NCBI GenBank assembly: GCA_904395865.1
Contig: CAJFNY010000118.1
Coordinates: 1-39,278 of the forward strand
Direction: 5' to 3'
DNA length: 39,278 nt
Origin: an uncultured Oscillospiraceae bacterium
GTDB taxonomy: Bacteria; Bacillota; Clostridia; Oscillospirales; Oscillospiraceae
A program made the translations under genes and the position numbers. The stretch's first letter is position 1. Every line of letters begins with the position of its first letter. The notes beneath the pieces were generated by a model. The model was given only the letters and a program-made list of their open reading frames with translations, was not told where the DNA came from and ran no database searches. This document shows, in pieces, positions 23,482-32,015 of this stretch.

Positions 23482-24741
23482 ATGAAAAGAAATAAAGCAA
23501 TAAAGACGTGCGCAGAACAAGTTGGTATCTCCAAGTTGAAAAAAGAACAGAGGGCTTGCATTGCGTCAGTGCTGGAAGGAAAGGATGTAGTTTTGATTGC
23601 GCCGACATCGTTTGGAAAATCTATAACCTATCAAATTCCTGCGTTGATGCTCCATGATGAAAATCCAAAAAATTGGACATTGATCTTGGAACCTACGATT
23701 TCATTACTGCGCGATCAGGTGAACTCGCTGAACGCCAAAAACTTGTCTGCGGATTACTTATGTGGCGTGCATCCGTTGAGATATGAGGAACTAAAAGGAC
23801 GGCTGGTAACTGGTGAGCTGATCTACCTTTATACAACCCCGGAGCAATTACAGCAGTGGACATTAAAGACGCTGCTGAAAGAGAATCCACCCAAGTTGAT
23901 TGTAGTGGATGAGGCCCACTGTGTATCGCAATGGGGCGTGTCATTCAGAAAGAGCTATATGAAGATTGGAAAAGTCTTAAAGAACTTGCCGTCTCGGCCG
24001 GTGATGCTGGCATGTTCTGCAACCATTTTGCCGGAGGAACGTGGAGTGGTAACAGAATCGCTGGGGATGCATGATCCCCTCTGGGTGGAACATTCCCTGG
24101 TTCGTTCCAACATTTTCATTGAGATCAACAAGTGCAAGAAATCGGACTATAAAGGAAGGTTGAAACCAATTTTGCGGAGCATTGAGAAATATGGGAAAAA
24201 GGGTCGTGTTGTGATCTACTGCAATACCAAATCGGAGGTAGACGCCCTTTGGAATTGTCTGTCCGTTACACTGCAGGAATCAGTTGGAAAATGCCATGCC
24301 GGCCTTTCAGAAGAGCAACGATTGGAGTATGAGACTGAATTTATGACAGGGCGTATGCGGGTGATGATTGCCACAACGGCGTTTGGCATGGGAATCGATG
24401 CGCCGGATATTCGTCTGGTGTTGCATACCCGGATGCCATTTGATGTTTCCAATTATTATCAGCAAATAGGCCGCGCAGGACGAGATGGTAAAAAGTCCTG
24501 CGCGGTACTTTTATGGCATGAAAACGACGTGGGGTATCTCAAAAAGATGATGGAATATCAAAAGGAGGATCCAAACTTACGGAAACAGAAAATGATGCGT
24601 CTGGAGCAGCTATCCGAGGTGCTGCAGGGAAATAAATGCCTGTGGCGCGGTGTCTTGACATTGCTGGGTGAAACCAAGGTGGAAAAGCATTGCGGACATT
24701 GTAAAAATTGCAAAGAAGGGAAGTCTGGATATGAAAATTGA
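23482..24741 (+). CDS. Short RecQ-like DNA helicase
   Basis: This 419-residue superfamily 2 helicase has motif I APTSFGKS (40-47; RecQ usually GGGKS), motif II DEAH (143-146) followed by the RecQ-specific CVSQWG, motif III ACSAT, motif V TTAFGMGID and motif VI QQIGRAGRDG (327-336). The C-terminal zinc cluster (C386, C404, C407, C410) is kept. The winged-helix and HRDC domains of full RecQ (about 600 residues) are missing. AGGAG precedes the ATG. The next gene starts within its last codons (overlap 11 bases), so the two products are expressed together. This is an accessory helicase of a mobile element or defence unit rather than housekeeping RecQ. Confidence 0.88.
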   Translation: MKRNKAIKTCAEQVGISKLKKEQRACIASVLEGKDVVLIAPTSFGKSITYQIPALMLHDENPKNWTLILEPTISLLRDQVNSLNAKNLSADYLCGVHPLRYEELKGRLVTGELIYLYTTPEQLQQWTLKTLLKENPPKLIVVDEAHCVSQWGVSFRKSYMKIGKVLKNLPSRPVMLACSATILPEERGVVTESLGMHDPLWVEHSLVRSNIFIEINKCKKSDYKGRLKPILRSIEKYGKKGRVVIYCNTKSEVDALWNCLSVTLQESVGKCHAGLSEEQRLEYETEFMTGRMRVMIATTAFGMGIDAPDIRLVLHTRMPFDVSNYYQQIGRAGRDGKKSCAVLLWHENDVGYLKKMMEYQKEDPNLRKQKMMRLEQLSEVLQGNKCLWRGVLTLLGETKVEKHCGHCKNCKEGKSGYEN

Positions 24742-25789
24742 ACATGGGATCCATACATTTGAGCTCTATCTGAATCATCTGCACTATCATGAGATTCAGC
24801 GATCCATAGATTATCTGGTAAAGCAGAAATCCATTCAATTCCGGTTGTCCGATAAAGAAAATGTAGATCGGTATATGACCAGCCCATATTTCGCAAAGTG
24901 TGGGATCTTGCTCAGGATGTATCAGACGCTGGAAAACTCTAATGGAATGGGATTGATTATCAATCCATCCACCTTGTTAACAGGAAAAGAACAGCCGACT
25001 GCACTCTATACCCCACAAAGAGAATCGTTGGAACAGATTTCAGATACAGTGGAGATGGTCTTGGAAAAAGTACAGCTGAACGTGGAAGAACAGAAAATCA
25101 CACTTTGCCAATTAGATCTCACCATGAACATTTGGATGCCGAAGGATGGGCTGCTTGAGGAATATATCAGATTCTTTCACAAAGGAATATGTCCCTCACA
25201 TTTTCAGAACATTACGCAGAAATGTGAACGGGAGCAATTTTATATGATCGCAAGTCAGACAATCGCGGTGAAAGCATACGATAAGGCATATGAGTTGCAG
25301 AAGCGCCGGCGTTATCCGGAAGAATGCAGCCAACGGCGGCTGTTACGCCTGGAAGTTTCTTTAAAACGGGATGCCCTTTTGCGCAAGTTGGGTGTGTCTC
25401 GTGAAGCTGGATATGAGAAAGTGCTCAAGAAAGGAGGGAAGAGGGGGACAGAGGTTATCGCCGAATATTTGAAGCAGGTGTTTCCAAGCTGTGCCACGCA
25501 CCGCTCGTACAGTGAATCCAAAAAACGGGTTGAAGAAACGGTAAAAGACTTGAAGTTGCAGGAGCAGATGTTATTTTTGCTTCGAAAGACCAGTGATGGA
25601 GCGGGTTTGACGACAGCCGTGGAAAAACTTAAGAAGAAGTATCAGAAAATCGATAAACAGCGCATGAAAGTGATCTGGAGAAAATTTGATGAAATCGATG
25701 TAAACCCCGTCACTATCCCGAATCAGAAGAAGATTAAAGAGCTACCATGCATTCGGACACTGGTCGGCGAGTATCTAGCCGAGGAGTAA
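24731..25789 (+). CDS. Unknown protein coupled to the RecQ-like helicase, possible replication initiator
   Basis: This 352-residue basic protein is of uncertain family. It contains HTFELYLNHLHYHEIQ at the start, LCQLDLTMNIWMPKDGLLEEYI in the middle (quoted in two parts: LCQLDLTMN and WMPKDGLLEEYI), VKAYDKAYELQKRRRYPEE, and RLLRLEVSLKRDALLRKLG. The YDK and LRLEVSLKR elements recall phage/plasmid replication proteins of the gene II/X type, where Y-D-K and R-x-E-x-R-L-K segments are conserved. No HUH motif is clear, so this is a weak inference. The ATG at 24731 lies inside the end of recQ with AAGGGAAG upstream. A helicase partner would suit a replication or nicking role. Confidence 0.6.
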   Translation: MKIEHGIHTFELYLNHLHYHEIQRSIDYLVKQKSIQFRLSDKENVDRYMTSPYFAKCGILLRMYQTLENSNGMGLIINPSTLLTGKEQPTALYTPQRESLEQISDTVEMVLEKVQLNVEEQKITLCQLDLTMNIWMPKDGLLEEYIRFFHKGICPSHFQNITQKCEREQFYMIASQTIAVKAYDKAYELQKRRRYPEECSQRRLLRLEVSLKRDALLRKLGVSREAGYEKVLKKGGKRGTEVIAEYLKQVFPSCATHRSYSESKKRVEETVKDLKLQEQMLFLLRKTSDGAGLTTAVEKLKKKYQKIDKQRMKVIWRKFDEIDVNPVTIPNQKKIKELPCIRTLVGEYLAEE

Positions 25790-25877
25790 AAAATAAAACT
25801 GTGCTGGAGTAATATCTAGGGCAACACCGCACAGAAGAAGTGTGGAACAGCGATCAAAAATGTGGTAAAACAAAAGC

Positions 25878-25990
25878 ATGAATAAACGGATGAGTTTCTC
25901 CGGCCTGAGCGGCGGACTGGCGCAGGTACGAACAAAGAAGAAAGCGTTTTTGACGCAGATGGATCGCATCATACCGTGGGGCGAATGGGC
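25878..25990 (+). pseudogene. IS5-family transposase N-terminal remnant
   Basis: The frame from the ATG at 25878 gives MNKRMSFSGLSGG and TKKKAFLTQMDRIIPWGEW, the N-terminal signature of IS5-type transposases (family pattern K-x-x-FL-x-x-M-x-x-I-x-PW). It is cut at about 25990, where the sequence switches to IS256-like sequence on the other strand and the frame stops at 26006. The preceding GGGCAACACCGCACAG (about 25819) may be part of the IS end. Confidence 0.65.
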
Positions 25991-26065
25991 AGGATCTTGT
26001 CGGTGATCCGGCTGATGGTGCTGTCCGAGACGGAAATGCCGTAGATGTAACCGTGGCTCCGGAAC
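25990..26065 (-). pseudogene. IS256-family transposase fragment
   Basis: Translated on the minus strand, this short piece reads YIYGISVSDSTISRITDKIL, the conserved segment of IS256/MULE-type transposases (family E-x-x-Y-G-x-x-x-S-x-x-x-I-S-R-I-T-D-K). Both sides break off into unrelated sequence. It is a fossil of about 75 bases between the IS5 piece and the SLH fragment. Confidence 0.65.
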
Positions 26066-26085
26066 TTCTGACCGGTGAAGGAAAA

Positions 26086-26445
26086 AGCCCATCTGTTCCT
26101 CAAGCAGGTACTTTTAACGGCGAAATTTCGATGTATAATCTTGCTTCGGATGGACAGCACGGCATCTCCATCACCGGCGGCACTTTCTCCGTCGATCCCA
26201 GCGACTATGTTGCCTCCGGCTACAGAGTGACTGAGAGCAACAGCGTCTACACTGTTTCCAGAATTTCTACTTCCGGAGGCGGCACCACCAGCGGCGACGA
26301 GTGGCATTCTGCCGGTACGGCCTGGGCCATTGAGAACGGCCTCATCAACGGCATGACCGACGGCACCCTGAAGCCCCAGGCTACCGCTACCCGCGCTCAG
26401 GTGGCTGCCATCCTGGCACGATTCTGTGAGAATGTGGCCCAATAA
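26086..26445 (+). pseudogene. C-terminal fragment of an SLH-domain surface protein
   Basis: The frame is open from 26053 but resembles a surface protein only from about 26086: a beta-helix-like part (ISITGGTFSVDPSDYVASGY), a short linker rich in Gly/Ser/Thr, and one S-layer homology domain (WAIENGLINGMTDGTLKPQ, then TRAQVAAILARFCENV). The beta part is closely similar to SLTISGGTFTVDPIPYVPDGY of the 1428-residue protein on the other strand. The 5' part is replaced by transposase remnants, so the gene is truncated and lacks a signal peptide. Confidence 0.75.
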
Positions 26446-26462
26446 ATATCCATAAATGCCAA

Positions 26463-26488
26463 GAGGCGCTCCCATATGGGAGCGCCTC
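26463..26488. terminator. Convergent terminator hairpin
   Basis: A perfect 11-bp stem, GAGGCGCTCCC with GGGAGCGCCTC around ATAT, lies between two converging surface-protein genes. A further 10-bp inverted repeat, AAATGCCAAG (26454-26463) with CTTGGCATTT (26524-26533), brackets it. The T-runs are modest but the convergent position suits a shared terminator. Confidence 0.7.
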
Positions 26489-26532
26489 CACGTTTTATGT
26501 TGCACAATATTCAGTATTCTGGGCTTGGCATT

Positions 26533-29500
26533 TTAGCCAAATGCAACATCCGTATAGCCTGCCACTGCCGCGGCAGCCTGCGTAAATGTGACATTGCTTT
26601 GAGTCAAGCCAACAACCTCTGTAGGCGTTGGATAATTGACTTTATAAAGAATCCCATGACCCACGCGGGTAATGGACGCATTGGAGATTTCTAGTGTACC
26701 GGCATATTGAATGGTGGGGTTGGGCAACCATTCGGGCGATACCTTATCTGTAATGAAAGTACCACCCTTAATGACAGAAGTGCCATATTGATAATTCAAA
26801 TATACTGCGCGACTATACTGCGCGTTAACAGTTACATTTTCCAGATAGACCGTTGAAGCGTTTCCGGTAATGCCAATGGAATTAATCATGGATGCAGAAT
26901 CAACCGTTACGACAGTATTTTTCATGGAAAGTGATTTTGCTGATGCGGTGTTAATTACGCTACCTTTGCAGCTGGCAATATACGTTCCGTTGGCGATATC
27001 CAAAACAGAACCCATTGCTCCATAGACTGCATTACCTTGATCAGAGATGGAATTCACTTGAAAATTATCTCCGGCCTGTACCACCAGGGTTGCATTCTTG
27101 TCAGCATACAGAACACCGTTGATCGTACCAGATCCTGTTACGGTCAGGGTTTTGCCAGACGCGATTTTGACCGCGGCTGTTCCGTTGTTGACCGTCAGGG
27201 TTTTGCCGTTCAGGTTCAGTACGGCATCGTTGGCAAAAACCACATCCTCACTCACGGCAATATCAGCTCCGAGAATCACGCTGTTTCCTTTTTGCGCCTG
27301 CTCAAGCAGCATTTCCGGGGATGTCACCGTAGTGGTGCGGAGGTTCCAGATGCCGCTCTGCCACATGGTAGATTGATAAGCTCCGGGGGCTTTATCTTCC
27401 CAGGTTCCGGGAGATACAATAGTGATATAGGCGCCGTTGACATTGGCTGGAGTACCATGGAAGGTACCGCCCACAACCTTCAGATTGCTCCAGGTGGTGT
27501 ATGGCCCGGCCACGCCCAGGGTACCGATCCCCTCATAGGAATCACCGTTGGTGTCGTCGATGGTCAGTACGGTCCAGGAATCCGCGCCGCCGCCGCCATT
27601 TGCGCCCAGGATTCGTCCGGCGCTGGTGTTTGCGGCCAGTTTAAGACTTCCGGTCTGCCCGGTCAGGGTGGCGGTGAAAGCAGGAGACGTGATGGCGGCC
27701 GTACCGCCGGAGCAGTTGGTGATGGACGGCGCACCGTTGGCCATACCCACCACGCCGCCGGCATACTGGCCATGGACTGCGGCGGTATTGCGGCAATTTT
27801 TCACATTACCGTCTTGGATGCCGCCCGCGATACCACCCGCTACGGCGGCGTCCGTGCCAATCACCTTGCCGGAATTGATGCAGCCGGTGATTTCCGCAGC
27901 GCCTGTGGCAACACCGACAATGCCGCCTGCATCGGTTTTTCCGCCGATGGCACCGGAATTGGTGCAGTTTGTTAGGGTGATGGGGGTGCCGGAACCGTAA
28001 CCGATGATGCCGCCGGCATATTTCGTGGATTCCGCACCCACCGTGCCGTAGTTTTCGCATCCGGTGATGACTGTATTAGCGTTGGCGTAGGCTACAATAC
28101 CGCCGTTGGCAACGCCTTCGGCACCCTCGGTGGTGCAGATTGTGCCGTAGTTTTTGCAGTTTGTAATGGTGCTGCCGCCAATATTGGACAGACACACAAC
28201 GCCGCCGGCTTTCTTGCCAGCAGTGGCAGTTACGTTGGCCTTATTGATGCAGTTTTCGATGGTACCGGCGTTCATCCGGGCAACAATGCCAGCGGCATCG
28301 TCACCGGCGACACTGCCTTCCACCGTCAGATTTTGAATGGTTGCTCCCTCGATGGCACCAAAGAGCGCCACATAGTCGCCGCTGGTAATGGTCAGACCGG
28401 TGATGATCTTACCCTGGCCGTCAAAGTTGCCCTTGAAATAGAGTTCTGCTTCCTTGTTGCCGATGGGATTCCAGTTCGCAACGGTACTTAAATCGATGTT
28501 CTCACTCAGGCATACATATTTGCCTGCATAGGTTTTGCCGGCGTTGACACTGTCACGGAAGGCGGCCAGTTGCTCGGCATTGGCGATTTGAAAGGGATCC
28601 TGCTCCGTGCCGGTACCACCCGCAAAGAGGGGGGTCACGGTGTAGAGATTGTTGGCCTGGGTCACCGCATAGCCGTCCGGTACATACGGTATGGGATCCA
28701 CGGTGAAAGTGCCGCCGGAGATGGTGAGGCTGGCGTTGGTTCTACCAATTTTGTAGTCGCCGGTAAAGTTGCCGCCGTTGACCACAAGATCGGAGGACCA
28801 AGTTTTGGTGCTGTTATCTGCTTTCAAAGCGATGCCGGAGCTGCCGGTACCAGTAAAGGTGCCGTCCTCCATGGTGATGGTGCCGCCGGAATTGTAAATA
28901 TAGGCTGCAGCTACTGCACCACTATAAGTACCGCTCTCCACCGTCGTATTGCCACCATTGGAAGTTGCAATGGCCACGCTGTTCCACTGGGGATTACCGA
29001 CCACAGTCTGTGTGAAGTGGCAATCTTTCAGCGTGACGGTGCCTCCGGCATTTTCCAGGCAACCGCCGTTAGTGGTATTGATGGTCACATTTTCCAGGAC
29101 CGTCTTGCCGCCGGCAAAGACCTTGACGGTCATCCAAAAATCGGTGGAAGAGGTCAGCGTAATGTCTTTGATATACAGCGTGCCGCTGTTGAACGCACAG
29201 CTTAGGGGCGACAACAGTTGGCCTCCAGTGATGGTCGCAGTGGCACCACTCTGGTTATTAAAAGGCGCGCCTGCGGAATTGCCATTCTTCTCACCGGTAA
29301 AGGCCAGGGTACCGCCGGTCATTTGGAAAGTGCCTTCATTCCCAACAGCAGCGCCGCCGCCGTTGGAGTCAATGGAATTGATGGTGCCACTTTCCAGATA
29401 CAGGGTGCCTCCAGCAAGGTTCCGCACGCCGCGGGAATTGATGGTGCCGTCGGCATCGGCGGAGCTATCACGGATGGTCAGGGTACCGGCGTTATAGATT

Positions 29501-30819
29501 GCATAAATACTGCTGCCGCCGTTGGCATCAGGGACCGTGATCTTATGTCCATTCAGATCCAGGGTAACAGTCTTTTCGGCGGGAATATTGATGCTTTCTG
29601 GAATCTGGAAGTCTCCTGTCAAGGTGATGGTATGGATATTCGCATTTTCCAGAGCGGCTTTCAGCTGATCGTAGTTCGCGACGGAAGCCGTTGTCACCAC
29701 GGAGCTGCCGCCGCCGGTGGAAGGCTTGGAGGTGGAACCGGTTTCGCCGGGCTTCACTTCGCCCTTATCGGTGGTTACCGGGTCGGAGCTGTTATTTTCC
29801 ACCTTGGTACCCGGCGTGGTGACCTTCACATCACTGGAACCCTCGGCGGCCTCGACCTTGGAGACCTCACCCTGGCCGGACACGGTAGTGCCCTGGGCTG
29901 CGGCGGTGACGTTCTCCACGCTGGCGCCCTTGTCCACGGTGATTTCGGTGTTCTTGGCCTCGGCGGTTACCGCCACATTCTCAACAGCGGTCTTGCCGGT
30001 GGCGGTCAGCTGCACTTCAGGAGCAGCAACGGTGACGGTACCGGTGACAGTGGCATCTTTCAGGGTGACAGTGCCCTGGGAGGCACCCTGAGCCACGACC
30101 ACATCCGACACAGTGCCAGTGACAGTCACATCGTCTGCCGCCACCAGAACCAGGCCGCCTTCATTCTCGGTTTCCACCGTGGCGCCGGCCTCATTGGCAT
30201 AGCCGGAGATGCTCTTGTCCAGCAGAGCCATGACGCTGGCGCGGGTGATCTCAGCCGAGGGTTCCAGCAGGTTGTCGCCGGTGCCGCCCACATAACCAGC
30301 CTCGATGAGAGCGTTGACGATGCCCTTGGCCCAATCAGAAACCTGGTCCAGATCCGTGAACGCTGCGTCCGTGGATGCAGCCGGCGTAATGCCAAGTGCC
30401 CGACCGAAGGCCACAAACATCTGTTCGCGGGTGACGGTGCCCATCGGCGAGAGCGTGTTGGAACTGGTACCGGTCAGAATGCCCGCTGCTACGCACTTGG
30501 CCATGGCATCGGCGTACCAGGCGTCAGCAGGGACATCGGTAAACTGGCTGATATCTGCTTTCTCTGTCAGATTGAGGAGGTTGACATAAATCTGAGCCAT
30601 CTCTGCACGGGTCAAATTGTCGTCCGGGGCAAAAATGGTCTCACTTTTACCGTTGACCACGCCGTAGCCAGCCCAGCGTTCAATGGCCGCTTTGGCCCAA
30701 TGGCCTTCGGTGTCTGTAAAGGACGTCCCTGCTGCCAGTGCTGTTGCGGGCAGTAAAGACAGAAGCATTGCAAGCGCAAGCAGCGTGCTCCCAATGCGCG
30801 CCCAAAGTTTCTTTGTCAT
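26533..30819 (-). CDS. SLH-anchored surface protein with beta-helix and GLUG-type repeats
   Basis: This is a 1428-residue secreted protein. A signal peptide (1-30, ending ATALAA) is followed by three S-layer homology domains at about 33-80, 93-141 and 153-201, which anchor proteins to the cell-wall polymer. Then comes a Val/Thr-rich stretch (about 215-370) with regular short beta repeats and a Pro/Gly/Ser/Thr linker ending GGGSS. After that is a long right-handed beta-helix-like region with many NGGNFTG/ISGGTFTV turns, then GLUG-like repeats (AGGIVG ... ITGCxNxG) at about 870-1050, and a final beta-helix part. No LPXTG motif or catalytic signature is visible; adhesion or cell-surface binding is inferred. 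GAGGAGG precedes the ATG at 30819. Confidence 0.9.
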   Translation of the reverse strand: MTKKLWARIGSTLLALAMLLSLLPATALAAGTSFTDTEGHWAKAAIERWAGYGVVNGKSETIFAPDDNLTRAEMAQIYVNLLNLTEKADISQFTDVPADAWYADAMAKCVAAGILTGTSSNTLSPMGTVTREQMFVAFGRALGITPAASTDAAFTDLDQVSDWAKGIVNALIEAGYVGGTGDNLLEPSAEITRASVMALLDKSISGYANEAGATVETENEGGLVLVAADDVTVTGTVSDVVVAQGASQGTVTLKDATVTGTVTVAAPEVQLTATGKTAVENVAVTAEAKNTEITVDKGASVENVTAAAQGTTVSGQGEVSKVEAAEGSSDVKVTTPGTKVENNSSDPVTTDKGEVKPGETGSTSKPSTGGGSSVVTTASVANYDQLKAALENANIHTITLTGDFQIPESINIPAEKTVTLDLNGHKITVPDANGGSSIYAIYNAGTLTIRDSSADADGTINSRGVRNLAGGTLYLESGTINSIDSNGGGAAVGNEGTFQMTGGTLAFTGEKNGNSAGAPFNNQSGATATITGGQLLSPLSCAFNSGTLYIKDITLTSSTDFWMTVKVFAGGKTVLENVTINTTNGGCLENAGGTVTLKDCHFTQTVVGNPQWNSVAIATSNGGNTTVESGTYSGAVAAAYIYNSGGTITMEDGTFTGTGSSGIALKADNSTKTWSSDLVVNGGNFTGDYKIGRTNASLTISGGTFTVDPIPYVPDGYAVTQANNLYTVTPLFAGGTGTEQDPFQIANAEQLAAFRDSVNAGKTYAGKYVCLSENIDLSTVANWNPIGNKEAELYFKGNFDGQGKIITGLTITSGDYVALFGAIEGATIQNLTVEGSVAGDDAAGIVARMNAGTIENCINKANVTATAGKKAGGVVCLSNIGGSTITNCKNYGTICTTEGAEGVANGGIVAYANANTVITGCENYGTVGAESTKYAGGIIGYGSGTPITLTNCTNSGAIGGKTDAGGIVGVATGAAEITGCINSGKVIGTDAAVAGGIAGGIQDGNVKNCRNTAAVHGQYAGGVVGMANGAPSITNCSGGTAAITSPAFTATLTGQTGSLKLAANTSAGRILGANGGGGADSWTVLTIDDTNGDSYEGIGTLGVAGPYTTWSNLKVVGGTFHGTPANVNGAYITIVSPGTWEDKAPGAYQSTMWQSGIWNLRTTTVTSPEMLLEQAQKGNSVILGADIAVSEDVVFANDAVLNLNGKTLTVNNGTAAVKIASGKTLTVTGSGTINGVLYADKNATLVVQAGDNFQVNSISDQGNAVYGAMGSVLDIANGTYIASCKGSVINTASAKSLSMKNTVVTVDSASMINSIGITGNASTVYLENVTVNAQYSRAVYLNYQYGTSVIKGGTFITDKVSPEWLPNPTIQYAGTLEISNASITRVGHGILYKVNYPTPTEVVGLTQSNVTFTQAAAAVAGYTDVAFG

Positions 30820-30856
30820 GGGGGTGCCTCCTCTGTTTTTTGAGTTTGTCGTATGC

Positions 30857-30885
30857 ATTATATCACCTGGCAATTCTTTGCACAA
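30857..30885 (-). promoter_or_regulatory. Promoter of the SLH surface protein
   Basis: On the minus strand TTGTGC is 17 bases before a perfect TATAAT, about 40 bases upstream of the start. GTGATATAA recurs about 50 bases further upstream (near 30910), possibly a second -10 or a binding-site repeat. Confidence 0.75.
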
Positions 30886-31013
30886 CCTGCAGTCGTCAAA
30901 AATGGCGTGATATAAAATGATTTGTATCAACATGATTATAGAAGCAGTGAGATAAATTCTGCGCCGGAACGGATTTCGCCGCGATCTTATACCACTCTAA
31001 GGAGGTACAATTC

Positions 31014-31274
31014 ATGATAAAATATCTCGACTACTATGAGGTTCAGGAGTTCTCCACCATTGCCGAGGCATGCCGGCTGCTTGGGCTGAACAAGTCTGAG
31101 CTCCAGCGGTATGCACAGCGGTACGGCGTAGAGCCGGTGGAAGGACCGTCCGGGAAGTGGGGCTTTCCCAGATGGCTTCTTTGTAATCTGCACAATCACA
31201 TCTACAAGGAACAGAGGGAACAAACGGGGAACGATCCCGTGTTTCAGAACGGAAGCCGGGGGCCCTGGGCATGA
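31014..31274 (+). CDS. Small putative DNA-binding protein
   Basis: This 86-residue protein begins 8 bases after a perfect TAAGGAGGT. Residues of about 12-40 (FSTIAEACRLLGLNKSELQR) resemble a helix-turn-helix, followed by a GKWGFPRW beta turn as in winged or MerR-like DNA-binding domains. The next gene overlaps by 4 bases and encodes an excisionase-type helix-turn-helix, so both are likely regulators or recombination accessory proteins. The family is not recognised. Confidence 0.65.
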   Translation: MIKYLDYYEVQEFSTIAEACRLLGLNKSELQRYAQRYGVEPVEGPSGKWGFPRWLLCNLHNHIYKEQREQTGNDPVFQNGSRGPWA

Positions 31275-31429
31275 GCGGGGTCCTTACAGTGGCCGAGGCG
31301 GCCGAGCTTCTCAAAACCAGCCGTCAGCAGATCCGCAAGATGATCCAACTGGGTGAACTTCCAGCCGTAAAGGTCGGGCGGGAATGGCGGATTCCAGTAT
31401 CAGGCATCGTAGCCTTTCTGGCAGGCTGA
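31271..31429 (+). CDS. Excisionase-family helix-turn-helix protein
   Basis: This 52-residue protein has TVAEAAELLKTSRQQIRKMI followed by LGELPAVKVGREWRIP, the classic pattern of the helix_turn_helix_17/excisionase DNA-binding domain. The ATG overlaps the stop of the preceding gene (ATGA). In integrative elements such proteins direct the recombinase towards excision or act as regulators; which recombinase it might serve is unclear, as three are present. It is followed by a terminator at 31479. Confidence 0.85.
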   Translation: MSGVLTVAEAAELLKTSRQQIRKMIQLGELPAVKVGREWRIPVSGIVAFLAG

Positions 31430-31478
31430 GCCATGGCATCCGGTCTCGCGCAAAAACCAAATACATACTATAATCAGG

Positions 31479-31509
31479 AAGCACCGGGAATTCGTTCCCG
31501 GTGCTTTTT
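31479..31509 (+). terminator. Intrinsic terminator after the excisionase-like gene
   Basis: A perfect 12-bp stem AAGCACCGGGAA with TTCCCGGTGCTT around loop TTCG runs into a T-run. It separates the two small DNA-binding genes from the DUF3846/amidoligase operon. Confidence 0.9.
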
Positions 31510-31541
31510 CTCTGCCAAAATTCCGAGAGGAGGTATCCCCA

Positions 31542-31648
31542 ATGACAAACTGACGCCCTCCAGCGACCTCTGGAGGATTCTCATTGCCGAGGTGCTTTGC
31601 GCCGCAATCCAACTGATTTTCAGGAGTGAGGAACATGAAGATTCTTAA
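31542..31648 (+). pseudogene. Small gene with an apparent frameshift at its start
   Basis: GAGAGGAGG lies 8 bases before an ATG at 31542 whose frame stops after three codons (ATG ACA AAC TGA). In the frame one base away, sequence beginning NDKLTPSSDLWRILIAEVLC and continuing AAIQLIFRSEEHEDS runs to 31648 and looks like a helical small protein. One lost base near 31545 would explain this. It overlaps the next gene by 14 bases. Alternatives are a rare start codon or a chance frame. Confidence 0.4.
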
Positions 31649-32015
31649 AATCGAACCCGGAAAGCCGCCGGAGCCCATGAAGATCGACGGCAGCCTCGCG
31701 TCCATGCAAGCCCTGGTGGGCGGCACCATTCAGGCCATCTATCCTTTTCCCGATCCTGTGGCCGTCATCTGCAACGACGAGGGGAAGCTTCTGGGCTTGC
31801 CGCCCAACCGCGCCCTTCGCCATCCCCGGACCGGGGAAGTCTACGACATCCTCTGCGGCACCGTGTTTCTCTGCGGTGCGCCGCCGGAGGAGGGAACCTT
31901 TCAGAGCCTGTCGGACGCTCAGATCGAGCGTTACCGGCAGGCATTTTTCTGCCCCGAGGTGTTTTTCAAGACGCCTGCGGGCCTGATGATTCTGAGAATG
32001 GAGGAAACTGCATGA
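31635..32015 (+). CDS. DUF3846 domain protein
   Basis: This 126-residue protein resembles the DUF3846 family common in clostridial conjugative elements: an N-terminal strand MKILKIEPGKPPEP, then SLASMQALVGGTIQAIYPF, AVICNDEGKLLGLPPNRAL and DILCGTVFLCG. The function of the family is unknown. The ATG at 31635 follows GGAGTGAGGAAC. The gene overlaps the amidoligase gene by 4 bases (ATGA), giving a three-gene unit with the glutamine amidotransferase. Confidence 0.85.
   Translation: MKILKIEPGKPPEPMKIDGSLASMQALVGGTIQAIYPFPDPVAVICNDEGKLLGLPPNRALRHPRTGEVYDILCGTVFLCGAPPEEGTFQSLSDAQIERYRQAFFCPEVFFKTPAGLMILRMEETA

Noticed and set aside
25969-26505. 178-residue minus-strand frame as an intact gene
   Set aside because: Its first two thirds are antisense to the SLH fragment and only the last 25 or so residues resemble an IS256 transposase.
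31433-31648. 71-residue gene starting at 31433
   Set aside because: Its first third would run through a strong terminator at 31479-31509 and has no ribosome-binding site; only the part after 31542 looks coding.
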